Of a DNA stretch of 64,000 nt, positions 23,701 through 35,906 are shown one piece after another (position 1 is the first letter of the stretch; every line of letters begins with the position of its first letter). This DNA comes from Sipunculus nudus (Eukaryota; Annelida; Sipuncula; Golfingiida; Sipunculidae), in NCBI GenBank assembly GCA_026874595.1, contig CM049316.1, forward strand, positions 41,121,695-41,185,694, read 5' to 3'. The notes below the pieces were generated by a model that was not told the DNA's origin, ran no database searches, and saw only the letters and a program-made list of their open reading frames with translations. The translations under genes were made by a program, and so were the position numbers.

Positions 23701-24549
23701 CGTCAGAGCAAGTTGTTCTCCCATTAATCCATCTTTGGCAACCTCTGCTATCTTCATTAAATGATTATGGTATTTTTCAAGAATATGACTTTCTTCTAAA
23801 TTAACCTTTCCTTTCCCTAATCTTTTCTCAAGCCGACAGCAAATATATATAACAAATTCATGATAGAAGTCTGTGATGTTGTTCGCCAGTGTTTGCCTGT
23901 CACGCCACATGATACAAATAATAAGTAATATTGCAGGAAATCGGCTTAGTTCTATGGCTCCATCAGTCCTTTCGATGGCTGAAGACAAAGCCGATGCTTT
24001 CTCCTCGTCTTTAAAAAACCTTAATATGTAAGCAGATGTTCCTATCTCTGAGAAGCCGTGAAGTACAACATGTGACGTCAACAGATGACCATCATGTTTG
24101 TAGTGGAATTCTGGTGACAGTCTTGACGTTACTAAAAGGTGAACATGTTTCAGGGTTTGTCTGTGGGCTAGATCAGTCACGTGACTTGATACGGACTCTC
24201 GGTACTCGTCGTAGCCTTCTAGTATAATCAAGACTTTTCGTTCCGTATCTTCCAGAATCTGGAGAAATATTGGTGAACAACTATCGGGAATGCTGAGCTG
24301 GCGACAGATAACAGATTCTATATTTTCCTTTTCTTTCACGTCTCTCAGGAAAATGGGTACAATCAGGTCAAACTGTGAGAGTCGGCGGAACTGAGGACTT
24401 ATTTCTTTGTGGAACCATCTTTGAAATCGACTTATTTTCGTCTTTTTAGTAAGTGCCCAGTACATGAGTATTTTTTTCGTCATCGTTGTTTTTCCAGTTC
24501 CTGGTTGTCCTTGGATATAAACATGCAAGGGGTCATCAAGTGCAAACTC
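20703..24549 (-). CDS. Gene A exon 8: NACHT and leucine-rich repeats, frameshifted
   Basis: Single last exon of 3,847 nt, one base more than a multiple of three. Positions count from the exon start: Walker A GQPGTGKTT (14-22), NACHT Walker B VLIILEGYDEYRE (105-118), sensor-like TSRLSPEF (141-148), FPHKTVQENF (317-326) as in NLR post-NACHT helices, a ~320-residue region without a name, and LRRs (~640 to end). The LRRs follow pairs such as LRELRLCRCD / LQTLDLSGN, about 19 units of RNI-like alternating length. An extra base in agtaatttcc (23521-23530), compared with agtaactcc in gene B, shifts the frame; both sides are otherwise intact (24549 to ~23525, then 23549-20703). The open frames seen on the opposite strand over the LRRs are shadows. 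Confidence 0.85.
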
Positions 24550-27500
24550 CTGAAACGACAATATTTCCACAATTTTTTAATCATAAAATAACGCGGACAT
24601 ATAGAATATGCATATAAATTCGAGTGTATCCTTGGTAACGTAACGCTTCGGCATGAGTAATGTTAATATGGTATTTATATACCATTTCAAAAATCTCTGT
24701 GTAATCCTTCAAAGCAGTGCTCGTTAACTCAACTGCTGTTCGTTTAACTCTGACCCAAGACAGATCTGTGTATAATTCATCCATTGGAAGGGATATGGTT
24801 TCGTCGAACCAGGACCAGATTTCTATGTTTCCAAATCTTTTGATGATTGAGTTTATGGCAAGACTCTGTAGACGCAGCCAAGTTTTGATCGAATACTGAG
24901 CATTTCCTGCAGAATCATATAATATATATTTATTCAGATTAAGCATTTATCAAAACTAAACGAGATCGGAAGAATTCTACATTGTTTCCCAAAACCATTT
25001 GGTTAGGTCGTCTTAAATCAATTGACCAGTCATTGGAAACGATCATGTTACCCGAACAAAGCTGAGAAAATCACGAAATTAGCCCGGAGACTATGTTTTA
25101 CACTTATTAATTCGTTTTAATAATAAGACATTGATAAAGTTCAGCACCTTTTCTAAGTATCCACGGCACAGACTCTTCATTATTTTCCCTATCAGCATTC
25201 TTATGATATCTCTAGACATAGAAAGGAAGTGTCCATATCATATCCATTACAGACATCTCCATATACAGGATGAGTATGATAATATTTTTAAAAAATAGAA
25301 GAAAAACAATAAGTTTCAGCTAAACATCAGGAAAATCTTTTCGTCTTTATGTCAATTCAGAAACATATCTTAGTGACTTTTTTTGTCTATTTTATTGATG
25401 AAAAGCTTACCTTGCATACTCTAAAAAGTATTCCGACAAAAACCAAAATGAGTAAAACAATGACGCCTACAATGACACCAACGAAGATTCCAACAAGGTG
25501 GCCATGGAAAAGTCCTGAAATCAGAAATGAATTTTTGAATTCCTGTTTGTGGTTATGTTTTTATCAAGAAAGGGATGAAACTGTGCACTATGTGAGTATA
25601 TAGTGGTGCCTTACGTAGTACCATACTATTATAAACATGTTTTCCCACTATCAGTACACCAATTAAATCAATAATTCTTGCAATAATCCCATCACTATAG
25701 TCTCGTTGATGAATGTCTGAGGAAACATGCTGACAACGTGATAATTGTGAATGCCTAACCTTTATCATGCAAAATACATTAAAATATTAGAAAGTTAAAC
25801 AGTTTTTTTTTGTGTAAACCAAAACAAAACCATGCACGTGTATCACGTACATAAATTTAACAGTTATAGATTTTTTTTTTCACTTCAGCAACACTTTATC
25901 ACCGTTCACTATGCTGGTGTTTTGACATACACAAAAGAAAACATATGTATACACATAAATAATTCCCAGTAAAGCAAATTATGAAATTGGTAAAGGAAAT
26001 TGCCAAATTTGACAATTACAGTTATTTATATATTAAGTTTATGTAAAATAAAAACACACTTTTTGTAAATTGTGTAAAACTTAATAATAAAACAATATTT
26101 ATAAAATGTGTGTTTAAGTATAATATGATAATGAATTATAAATTAATACAAATATAATGAAATAAATAACAAAAAACTAAGATTATTATTATAAAAACTC
26201 TAATGATAATAGTGTTTGTAGAAATAATATCATCTCAATACTACAACCAATACAAACTTTAATAAAAGAAACAGAATAAAAATTTGTTATTCATAATTTT
26301 TATAATTATGATCACCTATAAGTTAACAACTGAGAAAATTATGGTAATGATAAAAATGAAATGAAGCTATAGAAAATAATAAATCGCAACATGTTAAATT
26401 AATTTGGTCTTTAAACAGTGGAGAATATTATAAGTTAACATGGTAGAGTTTCTCAGACGATTTTAATGTTAAGTTCTATGAACGCATACAACATCCTTAT
26501 TAATTCTCCGCGATTTCTCCGGCTCTCCGCCTTTCAGACACGGATCCCCCCCCCCCCCCCCCCCCCCATTTGTGCGGTATCGTGAATAATCTGTCTGCAA
26601 TGGCCGGGCAAACACACCTTTGATAGTTGACAACAGTTGATAACAAGAGACCCAGGGGTCTAATGTTCACTCTGTGAATTACTTTGCACGATGGCGGGCG
26701 ATTCAGAAAGAAAAAAGTGAATGTGAAAATACCATTCATTCCTTTCCAAGTGGACACTGTCCCATTGCACAAGGTAGGTGGTGCCTCCTGTGTGGTTTAC
26801 AAGGAAACTTTCCAATATTGATGCACATGCCAAATTTCAGACCAATATTCCTGAGATATGAACAATATTCACCCAAAGCAAATGTACGGATGACGCCATG
26901 GGAAAACGATTGCAGATGGCACCACCAGTCTTGTGTACAAGATAAAAAGTCCAAGATCTATGGATATGCACAATTGCAGTCCAGTACGGCAAATCACTCC
27001 TCAGAAAAAGGCATTACTTTTTCCTACGATAACAGGAAGGTAGGTGGTGCCACCTATCTGGTTTATGAGATTACTTTCCATGATGGATAGGTATGCCAAA
27101 TTTCAGACCAATACATTGAACCACTCATGAGATAAGAGCAGTTTTCATCTACAGCAAATGTACGGTCGGACGCCATGCCAAAACGATTGCAGATGGTGCC
27201 ACCAGTCTTGTTTACGAGATAGAGATGTCGAGTATCTATGGACATGCAGAATTTCAACCCAATACGCTGGAAAAACCACTAAGAAGAACATAAGGCACAC
27301 GCACAGATGGACACCAAGCAAAAGGAATGGTAGGTGGAGCCACAAGTCTCTATTACAAGATGGAGAGATTAAAGATCTATGGACATGCAAAATTTTAGCT
27401 GAATACGTTGAACCACTCAATGAAATATGGGCTGTTATCTAAAAGACACCCAGATTCATACTGCACAGAAAGGATTGCAGATGGCGCCATCCGTCATTGT

Positions 27501-30500
27501 TACGCACAACTACATAGGCGAGGGAATAACTATGCCGGGTTTCGGAAAGATCAGTACAAGGGTCTCAGAGGAGACTCTGTTTTGGCGGATTATAACAAAT
27601 AAATACTAAATGACATATTATGGGGGGCATAAAAGACCATTACAGCCTTCAGAAAGTAGCTGAACACAGGTAGCGCCACCTCCAGGTTAAAATCAAAAAG
27701 CAGTCACATTATAAATATTCCCGTGAAATTTGATATTGAAGGCTGCAGCAGTTCCCAAGATATTTGGTAACAAAAATTACATCATATACGAAAACACATC
27801 AAGTTTTCAAATTTTGCGATCGACACAATTTGAGGTTTGCTAGAGACGCCATCTTGCAAATATTTTGTCTGAATTTATACTCATTTTAAATCAGAAAAGA
27901 CCATCACAGCCTGCAGAAAGTAGGTCAACACAGGTGGTGCCACCTACAGGCCAAAATTATTTAGCAGTCACATGATCAATATTCCTGTGAAATATGAAAC
28001 TGAAGGCTGCAGCAGTTCCTAGGATATTTGGTAACAGACATACATAATGTATGGAAACACTTCAAGTTACAAAATTTTGCGATCGACACATTTTGAAGTT
28101 CCGTAGAGACGCCATCCTGAAAATGATTTGACTGAATTTATACTCAAATGATTCCGTTTCCTCTAAGGAATTGTTGACTATGATATGAATGCCAAAATAA
28201 TAATACTTTATGACGTATACCTTAGAAGAAGTAAAAGACCATTTAGGCCCGCAGAAAGTGAGTCAACATAGGTGGCGAGACCAAAAGCTTATTTTTGCAT
28301 GTTCATTCATTGATCAGTAATTCTGCAAAGTTTCATGAAGGCAGCTGCGGTGACTGTTGAGATATTTGGTAACAGACGGTGGACAGAGGACGCCGGACGC
28401 CGCGCCATGGCATACGTTTACAGAGTGAAAAAAAAACTGCTGTACATAGATATACAATAAAGCTAGCAATGATATTCACATGTAGGTAGGAAATAAGAGC
28501 CCATGCATCGTAACACCCCCGAGGGCCACCATGTCGCTTTCAGTACTTTTCTGTCCTTCATACGGATATAGCATGTATCACTAAAGAGATGTATAATGCT
28601 CTGTTTCTCCCCAATTCCCCTGAAATAGGGTATCGAGCGACTGTGTTTATATATAAGAAAGAAACTGACACATGGGAAAGAAAAGCATAACCTATGAAAA
28701 TATGAGCTAACATTTATAACTTTTAAAATATTTTGAAGAATGTGTTTGCCACCTGTGTTTAGGCTTTAAAGTGTGACTGAAATGTATATGTCTGTTAAAG
28801 TGTATTACTAGCTAATCAAAGGCAAGGCATGATTGTATAGCTAAGAGCTGCTAAAACTTGGACATTGCAAATACGTCTAAAGATAACCATACACCATGTG
28901 AAACATAAAACGAAAGTTTTGCAAACTGAATAAACCTCTCTAAGATAAACTTACTTGGTTAATTTCAAGGCTATCAGGGCAGGAATTATTGGAAAATTTA
29001 TCTCCTGAGCATATTCTTGATAGTATTTACAGAACGATAGGAACAAATGTCTTATTAACATGACAAAATATGTATTTGTTAGTCTCATAGGAAGTTCAAT
29101 GAGTTAATAAATACGAATAAATATCGAAAATAATTTTAGCGCCACAAGTCGTTAACTCATGAAACTGGCCGTGACCATCAAACACACAAAGTTTCAAGAC
29201 TTGTCATATAGGCAATACTGTTCAAATTAAACGGCTGCTGTTACAGTAATTTATAATAAAAAAATCGGGTAATAATTGAATATATACATTTATACATATC
29301 GGTGTGTGTGGCACCAGTAGTTTCATATCAACTGTAAAACTTTCCATTGTGAACGTAAATAGCATATTTCATACAAGTATAAATGCATTATTTACTATTT
29401 ATGTACTGAACTTTCTGTATGAAATTTTATAAAAAAAGGACCAGTGTCATGAATAACCAGATGTGCCAGTTTTGTTCGGATTTTTTATTGTGGCAGTAAT
29501 TTAAGGGTAAATTCCGTACATTGTACAGTGGCTGATTTAGGACACAGAAAAAAAAACATTTATTTCCAGATCACGATATAACATCAAGAGATCTCGACAA
29601 AAATTTAAGAAAATAAATTGGTGCAGAAAAAAAATAATTTATCTCGAGAAAGTAAGATACATATATATTGATCATGTCTTACATACGGTGGCTGATTTAA
29701 TTGATGTAAAGCTAAACAAAGTTAGAGTGAAACAATCCGATATATGACGTCTGTTAATTTAACATGATCCCTTGAATGTTTCATAAAAATGAGCCAGTCA
29801 CACTGGGTATAGGTTGTGCCTTTCGTTTATATCCACGTGTTTTAACATTGGTCAAGGCCGGGGGGCGCTAAAATGGCCCCTGTTCGTAATCAAAACACTT
29901 CTGGCAAAGCCAGCTGTTTCAATTCAGACAATGCAGAGCTTTGTAAATGACAAAAATTGAATTACTACTTATGCTCTCACGAACATCAACTAGGGATCTT
30001 TCAATACCTCGGATATATTTTATCTGTATGTTAACATAAGCTCAAGTACCTTGTGTAAAAGTAGCTTATAGATAAAAAAAAGCTTATACATGTACTTCAA
30101 AGTTGCGTGATAAGAACCTTTCCCAGCAAGTCTTTAAATATGTATATGCAAAGTAGGCCGGTATCACATAAATACTATAAATAAAGCAGGTGGATTGTGG
30201 CTTTAAGGCCAAAGAAGAGCATTTTACAGAAGGAAAATCATATTTAGAAATGATCGAAATATTCTAACCGTTTATTCAATGTTTTAAATCATTTATGATT
30301 ACGATCACTAAATGTCATCTGAGGTTTAGTTATTAAGTGGCGGATCCAGAGGGGGCTTTAGGGCCCCCCCCCCCCTCCGCCGACGTACCCAGCCGATACC
30401 ACAGTAATCATTTTTATCATATTTTAATTTATGACTTTCATATGCCATAAAACAAAAATAATTTCAATAAAAACGAAAGATCATTTCGTGAAAAACAATC

Positions 30501-30542
30501 TTGATTGATTATATATTATATATTGAATTATATTGTATTAAC

Positions 30543-30586
<44 letters not shown>

Positions 30587-31922
30587 TATTGCCGTGTTAG
30601 TCTGCAGTAGAATATAGGTAAAGAGAAAGAGTGACGCCTTTTTTAAAGACTAATAAACAAGTTAGTCTATCTAAAGGGCGCCACTTGTTTTTTATAATTG
30701 CAGTAGTAAGAACTCTAAACGGATATTGTCCCTTTAACTTTGTTTTGCTTTATGTCGAATTGTTCTTACAAATGTATAATTTTATCTCGAGATAATTTGT
30801 TTCTGTGTCCTAAAACAGCCACCGTAATATTGTGATCCCATCGCAAATTATTTGCTCAACAGCAGAGTTATAGAAAGCATATTTTGGCAGTGTGGCTCGA
30901 AGAAAATTAAAGTCACCGTCACCTAGTTTCAGGTTTGCATAGATATATCACTATGAACTGTTTGGATGTTATTCGAGCACTTTCCAGGGTCCAATGGTTA
31001 TAATATGTACCTCACAAAAAACGAGACTGATTGAAAAACCGACAGACAGATAGAAGGACAACGGACAAAACCTGATAACTTTATTCAGCATAAATAAACA
31101 TCAATTGTATGAGCGAGATTTTTATCCTAAATTCGTGTATGTTAATACTTCGGCGAATATGTCATTTCTTTAATTATAAAATAAAAATACCGGTATCTTA
31201 CCGTTTTCTTTTATAGATCTGTCACTTGCTGTTGCGTTTGGCACTCTCCTCGATCCTTGATAATATGAAAGAAAACTGTTCAATAGTAGACTTGTATTGG
31301 AAGGTTATTTAAAGACTTCCACAGTGATTTCTCCCGTGAAATATTAAGAAAACCTGTTATGATATATGTAATTAGCATAAAGATGAAACTGTTAACTGAT
31401 GTTTGTTAGTTTAATGAACAGATATAAAAAAAAAATATGATCATCGCTTACAATCTAAGAAAAAGGTTTCTTTTGGGTTCTTATACTAGAACCATGGTTC
31501 TAGAAGAAACCATCTTTGTAGTATAAAGGTTCCATCTGGCACTTGGAGGTTCTTGCCTTGATCATTACTTATAATAAGGTTCAAGATGGGACCCGTGTAG
31601 TCGGTGGCGTAAATTCATCTTCGAGAGTGGGGGATGATTCACAAGCGTGTGAGGGTAGTCAAAATTGGGACAACATTTTTGTTAATCATTTATTGTCTGT
31701 GTGACACATTTCAAATATATTACAATTCAGTAAAAGCTTTTCAAAAAGGTTTGTTTCCAGTAAAGGTTAACTCTTAATCATGTTTCGAAAATAATATTTC
31801 ATAGTAATCCCAGAAATGAAAAAAAAGTCCAATTATTAGTATATTTCATTTTCAGTACATAAATATTGTTATATGAAAATCGGGTGGATACTTACATTAA
31901 ACATCCTCCCTTGCAAAACAGG

Positions 31923-31983
<61 letters not shown>

Positions 31984-32145
31984 GTGTATATATATATACA
32001 TGTGTATATATATATACACTACCCCCGTATTGACGGCCATGTATGTTTTCACCGGAAGTCCCGATGAATTAGAAAGTTAACGGTCGAATTGTCGAATGTT
32101 TTGGTCTCCGCAGATTAAATTTAGAATTAATGAGGCAAGACCTTT

Positions 32146-32181
<36 letters not shown>

Positions 32182-35100
32182 TGCGAAGAATTTCGAGGTC
32201 ATCTATCTAGAGATTGACTGTCCAGCGAATTAATGTTACTAATAGGTCTTAGTTTGTTGAAGAATTTACCTTCACTTCATCTTAATGTGATAAACACGCT
32301 GTTGGCCGTATTGTGTGCATGAAATTGTTGCAGAGATGGACAGTTATTTAATAGTTATTTCTAAACTAAAGAACGTGTTAAAAATGCACATGAAATCGCG
32401 TATCGTACAGCAAAAAATTCTACATTTGTTATTTACCACCTGATTATAAAAAGGATACAAATATAATTTTAAAGAATAAAATAAGACTACTAATGTTATA
32501 TATTGACATATCGTTGTAAACGAAAACACACTGAACGTTTTTGTATTAGGGTTTTAAAAAAGATATGGACCTGAGGGACAAAACGGAGTCTCTTAGTGTT
32601 TGGTCACGATTACATGGTCATTATGTAGATGCGTCGTTGTATGAAAATTACATAAATATATAGAGTGTATTACGTTTATGATATTAAATGTATTAACTGA
32701 ACGGTGCATGTGATTAACATGCAAAACATTTATATTCTCAAAACAATCCCCCTCTCTGAGACGGAGAGAGAGAGAAGGGGGACGAACTTTCTCGTAAGGT
32801 GCAATAGCCGACATAGAGACCAGGGATGTATGCTAATTAATTTCAAGCCGCGTAATGAAACACCTGGGCATCACTTGTTTGCAAACTCTTCGAACAACGC
32901 TTGCATATAATACCTGTAGATCGCACTACTGCATACGTGTACATGTGTATATTTATATATTCTTTTTTATTAATGTATCTCATCTCCTATTTTCCAGATC
33001 GATTCTATTCACCATTCCTCACCCGTCATGAATTAAGGTATATGTCGACACGGAATCAGTGATTATCTCGACCGTCGCGAAAGTTAAGGACTTTATCGCC
33101 GATCACACGACGCATCGATCCTACGCAGACGTTTTGGATGGAAGACTTGTATACATAGAGCAATACATCTACCAATGGATCTGTATCACGTGTACCAGGC
33201 GTGCACACATCGTATAAGACACCTTGCATCACCTGCTATTTGTCGTTTGTACGGCTACGACTTGATATATTTTGTTTTGTGAATCAGACAAGTATTAAGT
33301 TTATAATACAAATTTCCACACAAGAGGATCTGGAATCACAACAGATGTAGCCATTTTTTTTTTTTTTTTTTTTTTGGAGGGGGACGAGATAGAACTGTGT
33401 GACGTGTTCACTAACTCAATATCACAGATGCTTAAATATATTATTAAGGTGCATACATCCGTCGCTTTTTTGCTGTTATTTTATTTATTTTATTAAATAA
33501 AATAAACAGCTGCTGAACATTATTAACGAGCGGATCTTTACAACTAAATGAAACAATGTGTTTCCTTTAAAACGTGTTTTCATTTCATCTCGAAGGATTT
33601 ATAAAATTAACACGATATAACTATGTGTGAAATATGATTTTTAGCTGTGGTCTATGCAATTACTCTTTGAGAAATACTATACAAGAGTTTTTCATATTAT
33701 CAATCAAACTTTTTCCTTTTAATATGGACATATGACGTATAATATTTATTCTAAGTGATATTATCTGACATCCCAGACTGATATATATATTTACATGATC
33801 CCCTAGAACCTTTCATGAACAAATGGTTCCAGGAAGAACCCTTCTGTAGGTTCTGAGAGGCACCAATAATCAGGGTTACATATACACCCTAAAGTTTCCC
33901 AAGGAACCCCCAGAGAGGGTTTCCCACTGGCGCCACTCTAAAGAACTAAGGGTTCTTCATGTAACCCTTTTTCTAAGAGTGAAGAGTGGTATAGCTCCAA
34001 TATATTATTTAGAGTTTTGTATAGACAAGGTAAAAAAAGAATACCATAGGATTCCAGACAAATGTACGGGTTGTCTTCATGACATTCTCTTGGTTCAAAC
34101 TTCCAGTTGTCTGCAGAGAACCTAAGGTGACCACATTTACCGATTTTCTTTTTATCCTGCAAATCCCAGTGGTCATAAATGGATTCTGTTGGAGGAATAT
34201 TAAATAACATTACCCGAAATGACATGAATAACATTCAGACAAAATTATACAGACAGTGATACCTCGGAGTATTCTTGGTTTATGTAACATTTTCGAATAG
34301 CGGATTGGTTTATTATGGTTAAGACATGCGTTTATACATTATTGTTAATGACTTATTAATGATAATTGGAATTAAAGCTTATTTTTATGGCAAAATGACC
34401 GATTTATTTGCAACATGTGGCTGGGGTATAACATATTGTGTACCCCACAAATTACACCCATGTGGATTTGGGTTATATTTTTCACAAGTTCTACAAACAG
34501 TTGACCGACGTGGCGCACGGGTCATAAGTTCTTGTTTGCATTGTTCACCTTGTTTTCAGGTAACAAGTAATATATATAGAAATGGAAACAAATTTGCACT
34601 TAATGCTGCCCGATATAATTATACATTGAATGACAAGACATCGAAAAATTCTTGAGAGATATAATGACTCAAATTATTACAACCGAAAAAAAGGGATAAT
34701 ATCTGGCTATAAGGCTATTCGATATTTCCTGGGGAAAATGAAAATCCTTTAAAAAGGTATCAAATTATCTCAAACGTATCATTATTCCTTTATCTTTCGC
34801 ACAGTTTTATTTATTTAATGCTTCAGGACGAGGTTCATATGTGATATCTGCAGCTATGTGAAATGTCACATAGCATAGTATCACCTTCCGGAAATCCGTC
34901 GTCGTTCAGCCATTCAATTCTCCTCAGACCGGTCCAGAACTTGCTCGGGCCCCATTTCCCTGTTGCCAGCACTTCTATTAAATCCTGCCCTCTGATGATG
35001 GTGAAGGTGTAGTTCCAACTTCGGCAGAAACGTCGTGCTTGATGCCACGTGTGTGGATTATCAAAGGCGACATAACACAGGCCCTGAAAACCGATCCCGA

Positions 35101-35906
35101 TGTCTCTAAGGTATCCACGAGTGCACTCTGTCCCTACAAACATGTTGTTTACAAACATATGATGACTATTTTGATATTCGGTGACTCATCATTTCAATTA
35201 TATGCTACCTTTCGTAAACCTTTGATGAAAGAAAAATTGAAGAGAGTTTCCTGCATGTCAGTTTCAAATGTAGATGCTGCCGTACAGGCCGCCCCCACTT
35301 ACCTCTAAATTGACATATACTGCCGACACTTCTATCAGAGCAATCACCTGCTTCAATGGTTTTAGTTATTTTGTTAAACCACGCACACGTTCCCATAGTT
35401 GTGTTCGTTACATCTTTTACTGAAAGAAGGGGAGCAATACTCAGTTTCAGAAAAAAAAATATTGTGTCAATAATCATTGTTATCAAAAATGATTTACGTG
35501 GAAGCCATGAATGATATAATCGAGCATTTACTTGCTTGATTTATATTGCGCCAGCCAAAGTCAATAAAATTAGCAGCATCGCATTAATTATTTTTCTGTC
35601 AGCTCCATTTGTTCTGCCAGTCAACAAAGCTAAAGTTAATAAAATACCACTCTTCCGTCCCCTCTCGGTGTACCAGCTGAATTTACTCACCATTTGTTGA
35701 CCCGTCTATCCATTTCCACTCTCCCATATCTTCAAGTCTGACGTTTATCCATGTGGCATCTTTTTTATCAAATCTCATTTGTGTGAGTAGGCTCGCGATA
35801 TGCGTCTTGTTGTGAACACCGGGTAATGATTTCCCATTATGCTGACAGCACACTCGTGCCTCCCACCAGTTATTAACCTTTCCACAAAGAGTTAATGATC
35901 CAGACT
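20703..35906 (-). CDS. Gene A: tandem C-type-lectin-like / TM / NACHT-LRR receptor (5' end missing, one frameshift)
   Basis: Eight exons: 35691-35906, 35303-35419, 34885-35133, 34045-34185, 25411-25514, 25148-25211, 24683-24906, 20703-24549. All junctions are GT-AG and the phases agree (1,1,1,1,0,1,0). The product order is CTLD1, CTLD2, one transmembrane helix, ~100 juxtamembrane residues, NACHT, LRRs. Hydrophobic residues followed by LFRVCK place the NACHT-LRR in the cytosol. NLRs use NACHT ATPase switching to oligomerise and signal, and CTLDs bind ligands outside the cell, so an extracellular sensor with an NLR output is inferred. The start and signal-peptide exon lie upstream and were not found. 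One extra base at about 23524-23529 breaks the last exon's frame. The 8.5-kb intron 4 is filled with repeats. The alternative, two separate genes, is disfavoured because the lectin exons end mid-codon and the copies match exon by exon. Confidence 0.75.
24683..24906 (-). CDS. Gene A exon 7: conserved pre-NACHT domain
   Basis: 224 nt between attctgcag and aatg|gtatat, exactly the length of its gene B partner. Encodes a helix (SIKTWLRLQSLAINSI) and then the block IEIWSWFDETISLPM followed by ELYTDLSWVRVKR, nearly invariant between copies. A 'xLPMxELYTDLxW' segment just before a NACHT recalls the stretch preceding the NTPase in many NACHT proteins. A specific domain name is not assigned. Confidence 0.8.
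25148..25211 (-). CDS. Gene A exon 6: short acidic juxtamembrane exon
   Basis: 64 nt between ctatgtctag and aaag|gtgctg. Encodes HKNADRENNEESVPWILRK, acidic and followed by W-hydrophobic-basic. Gene B's 64-nt exon (EHEEAAEWFLQK) keeps the pattern but little exact sequence. Function unknown. Confidence 0.75.
25411..25514 (-). CDS. Gene A exon 5: transmembrane segment
   Basis: 104 nt between tgatttcag and caag|gtaagc. Encodes about 26 hydrophobic residues (GIFVGVIVGVIVLLILVFVG) followed by ILFRVCK. Basic residues after the helix give a type I orientation. Gene B has a 104-nt counterpart in the same phase (1 in, 0 out). Confidence 0.85.
26546..26567. repeat. Poly-C run in gene A intron 4
   Basis: About 22 consecutive C. 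Confidence 0.9.
26770..27600. repeat. Tandem array, ~265-bp units, gene A intron 4
   Basis: Units start near 26772, 27039 and 27328 with aaggtaggtggtgccacct-type text. They share 'ccaaatttcagaccaatat', 'gcaaatgtacgg' and 'aaacgattgcagatgg'. Gene-like open frames inside are by-products of the repeat. Confidence 0.75.
27630..28412. repeat. Second tandem array, ~265-330-bp units, gene A intron 4
   Basis: Units start near 27630, 27896 and 28228 (aaagaccattacagcc...cagaaagta) and share 'gaaggctgcagcagttcc' and 'aaattttgcgatcgacaca'. It ends gacgccggacgccgcgccat then ggcatacg, an ending common in bivalve dispersed repeats. Confidence 0.75.
28413..31440. other. Gene A intron 4, AT-rich part
   Basis: No exon recognised. 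It holds two oppositely oriented pieces of a repeat: 'agtggctgatttaggacacag' at about 29530 and its mirror 'gtgtcctaaaacagccaccg' at about 30807. It also has a C-run at about 30362-30375 and (TA)n at 30546-30584. Confidence 0.5.
31459..31600. repeat. 'AAGGGTTCTT' palindromic repeat, copy 1
   Basis: Rich in mirrored aaggttc/gaacc text (ttctagaagaaacc, aaggttccatctgg). It matches the reverse complement of 33790-33990 at its end (ctaagaaaaaggttt). Probably a MITE. Confidence 0.45.
31926..31980. repeat. (TA)n microsatellite
   Basis: Long alternating A/T tract followed by imperfect (TA) with catgtg interruptions to about 32018. A further (TA)n lies at 32149-32179. Confidence 0.95.
32180..33789. 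other. Gene A intron 4, distal part
   Basis: A small (GA)-rich patch occurs at 32758-32776 and a T-run at 33353-33375. No exon recognised. Confidence 0.5.
33790..33990. repeat. 'AAGGGTTCTT' palindromic repeat, copy 2
   Basis: ctagaacctttcatgaac, ggttccaggaagaaccc and aagggttcttcatgtaaccc give repeated mirror sequence. It lies in intron 4 and ends about 55 bp before exon 4 of gene A, in opposite orientation to copy 1. Confidence 0.5.
34045..34185 (-). CDS. Gene A exon 4: end of CTLD2
   Basis: 141 nt between ctccaacag and tatg|gtattc. Encodes GKCGHLRF and then PRECHEDNPYICLES, a typical CTLD close (C...PYIC). It ends one base into a codon, so it is not a terminal exon. The next acceptor of matching phase found is the transmembrane exon at 25514. 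Confidence 0.8.
34885..35133 (-). CDS. Gene A exon 3: first part of CTLD2
   Basis: 249 nt between tttgtag and gaag|gtgata. Encodes GFQGLCYVAF, TWHQARRFCRSWNYT and KFWTGLRRIEWLNDDG, i.e. a second lectin-type fold with its own WxQAxxFC helix and FWTGLRR core strand. Confidence 0.85.
35303..35419 (-). CDS. Gene A exon 2: second half of CTLD1
   Basis: 117 nt between ctttcag and agag|gtaagt. Encodes TCAWFNKITKTIEAGDC and GSICQF, the closing cysteine pairs of a CTLD. The usual EPN/QPD and WND calcium-site motifs are absent. Confidence 0.85.
35691..35906 (-). CDS. Gene A exon 1: first half of CTLD1
   Basis: Enters after ttttgtacag with two codon bases and leaves at aatg|gtgagt (phase 1). It encodes LCGKVNNWWEARVCC and then TWINVRLEDMGEWKW and IDGSTN. 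These are C-type-lectin fold marks: early cysteine, WWEAR helix, W-W core. It is 216 nt, the same as gene B. It starts inside a codon, so another exon must lie upstream. Confidence 0.85.

Noticed and set aside
26674-27602. Overlapping open frames on both strands in gene A intron 4
   Set aside because: They follow the ~265-bp tandem units and recur with each unit, so they are repeat by-products.
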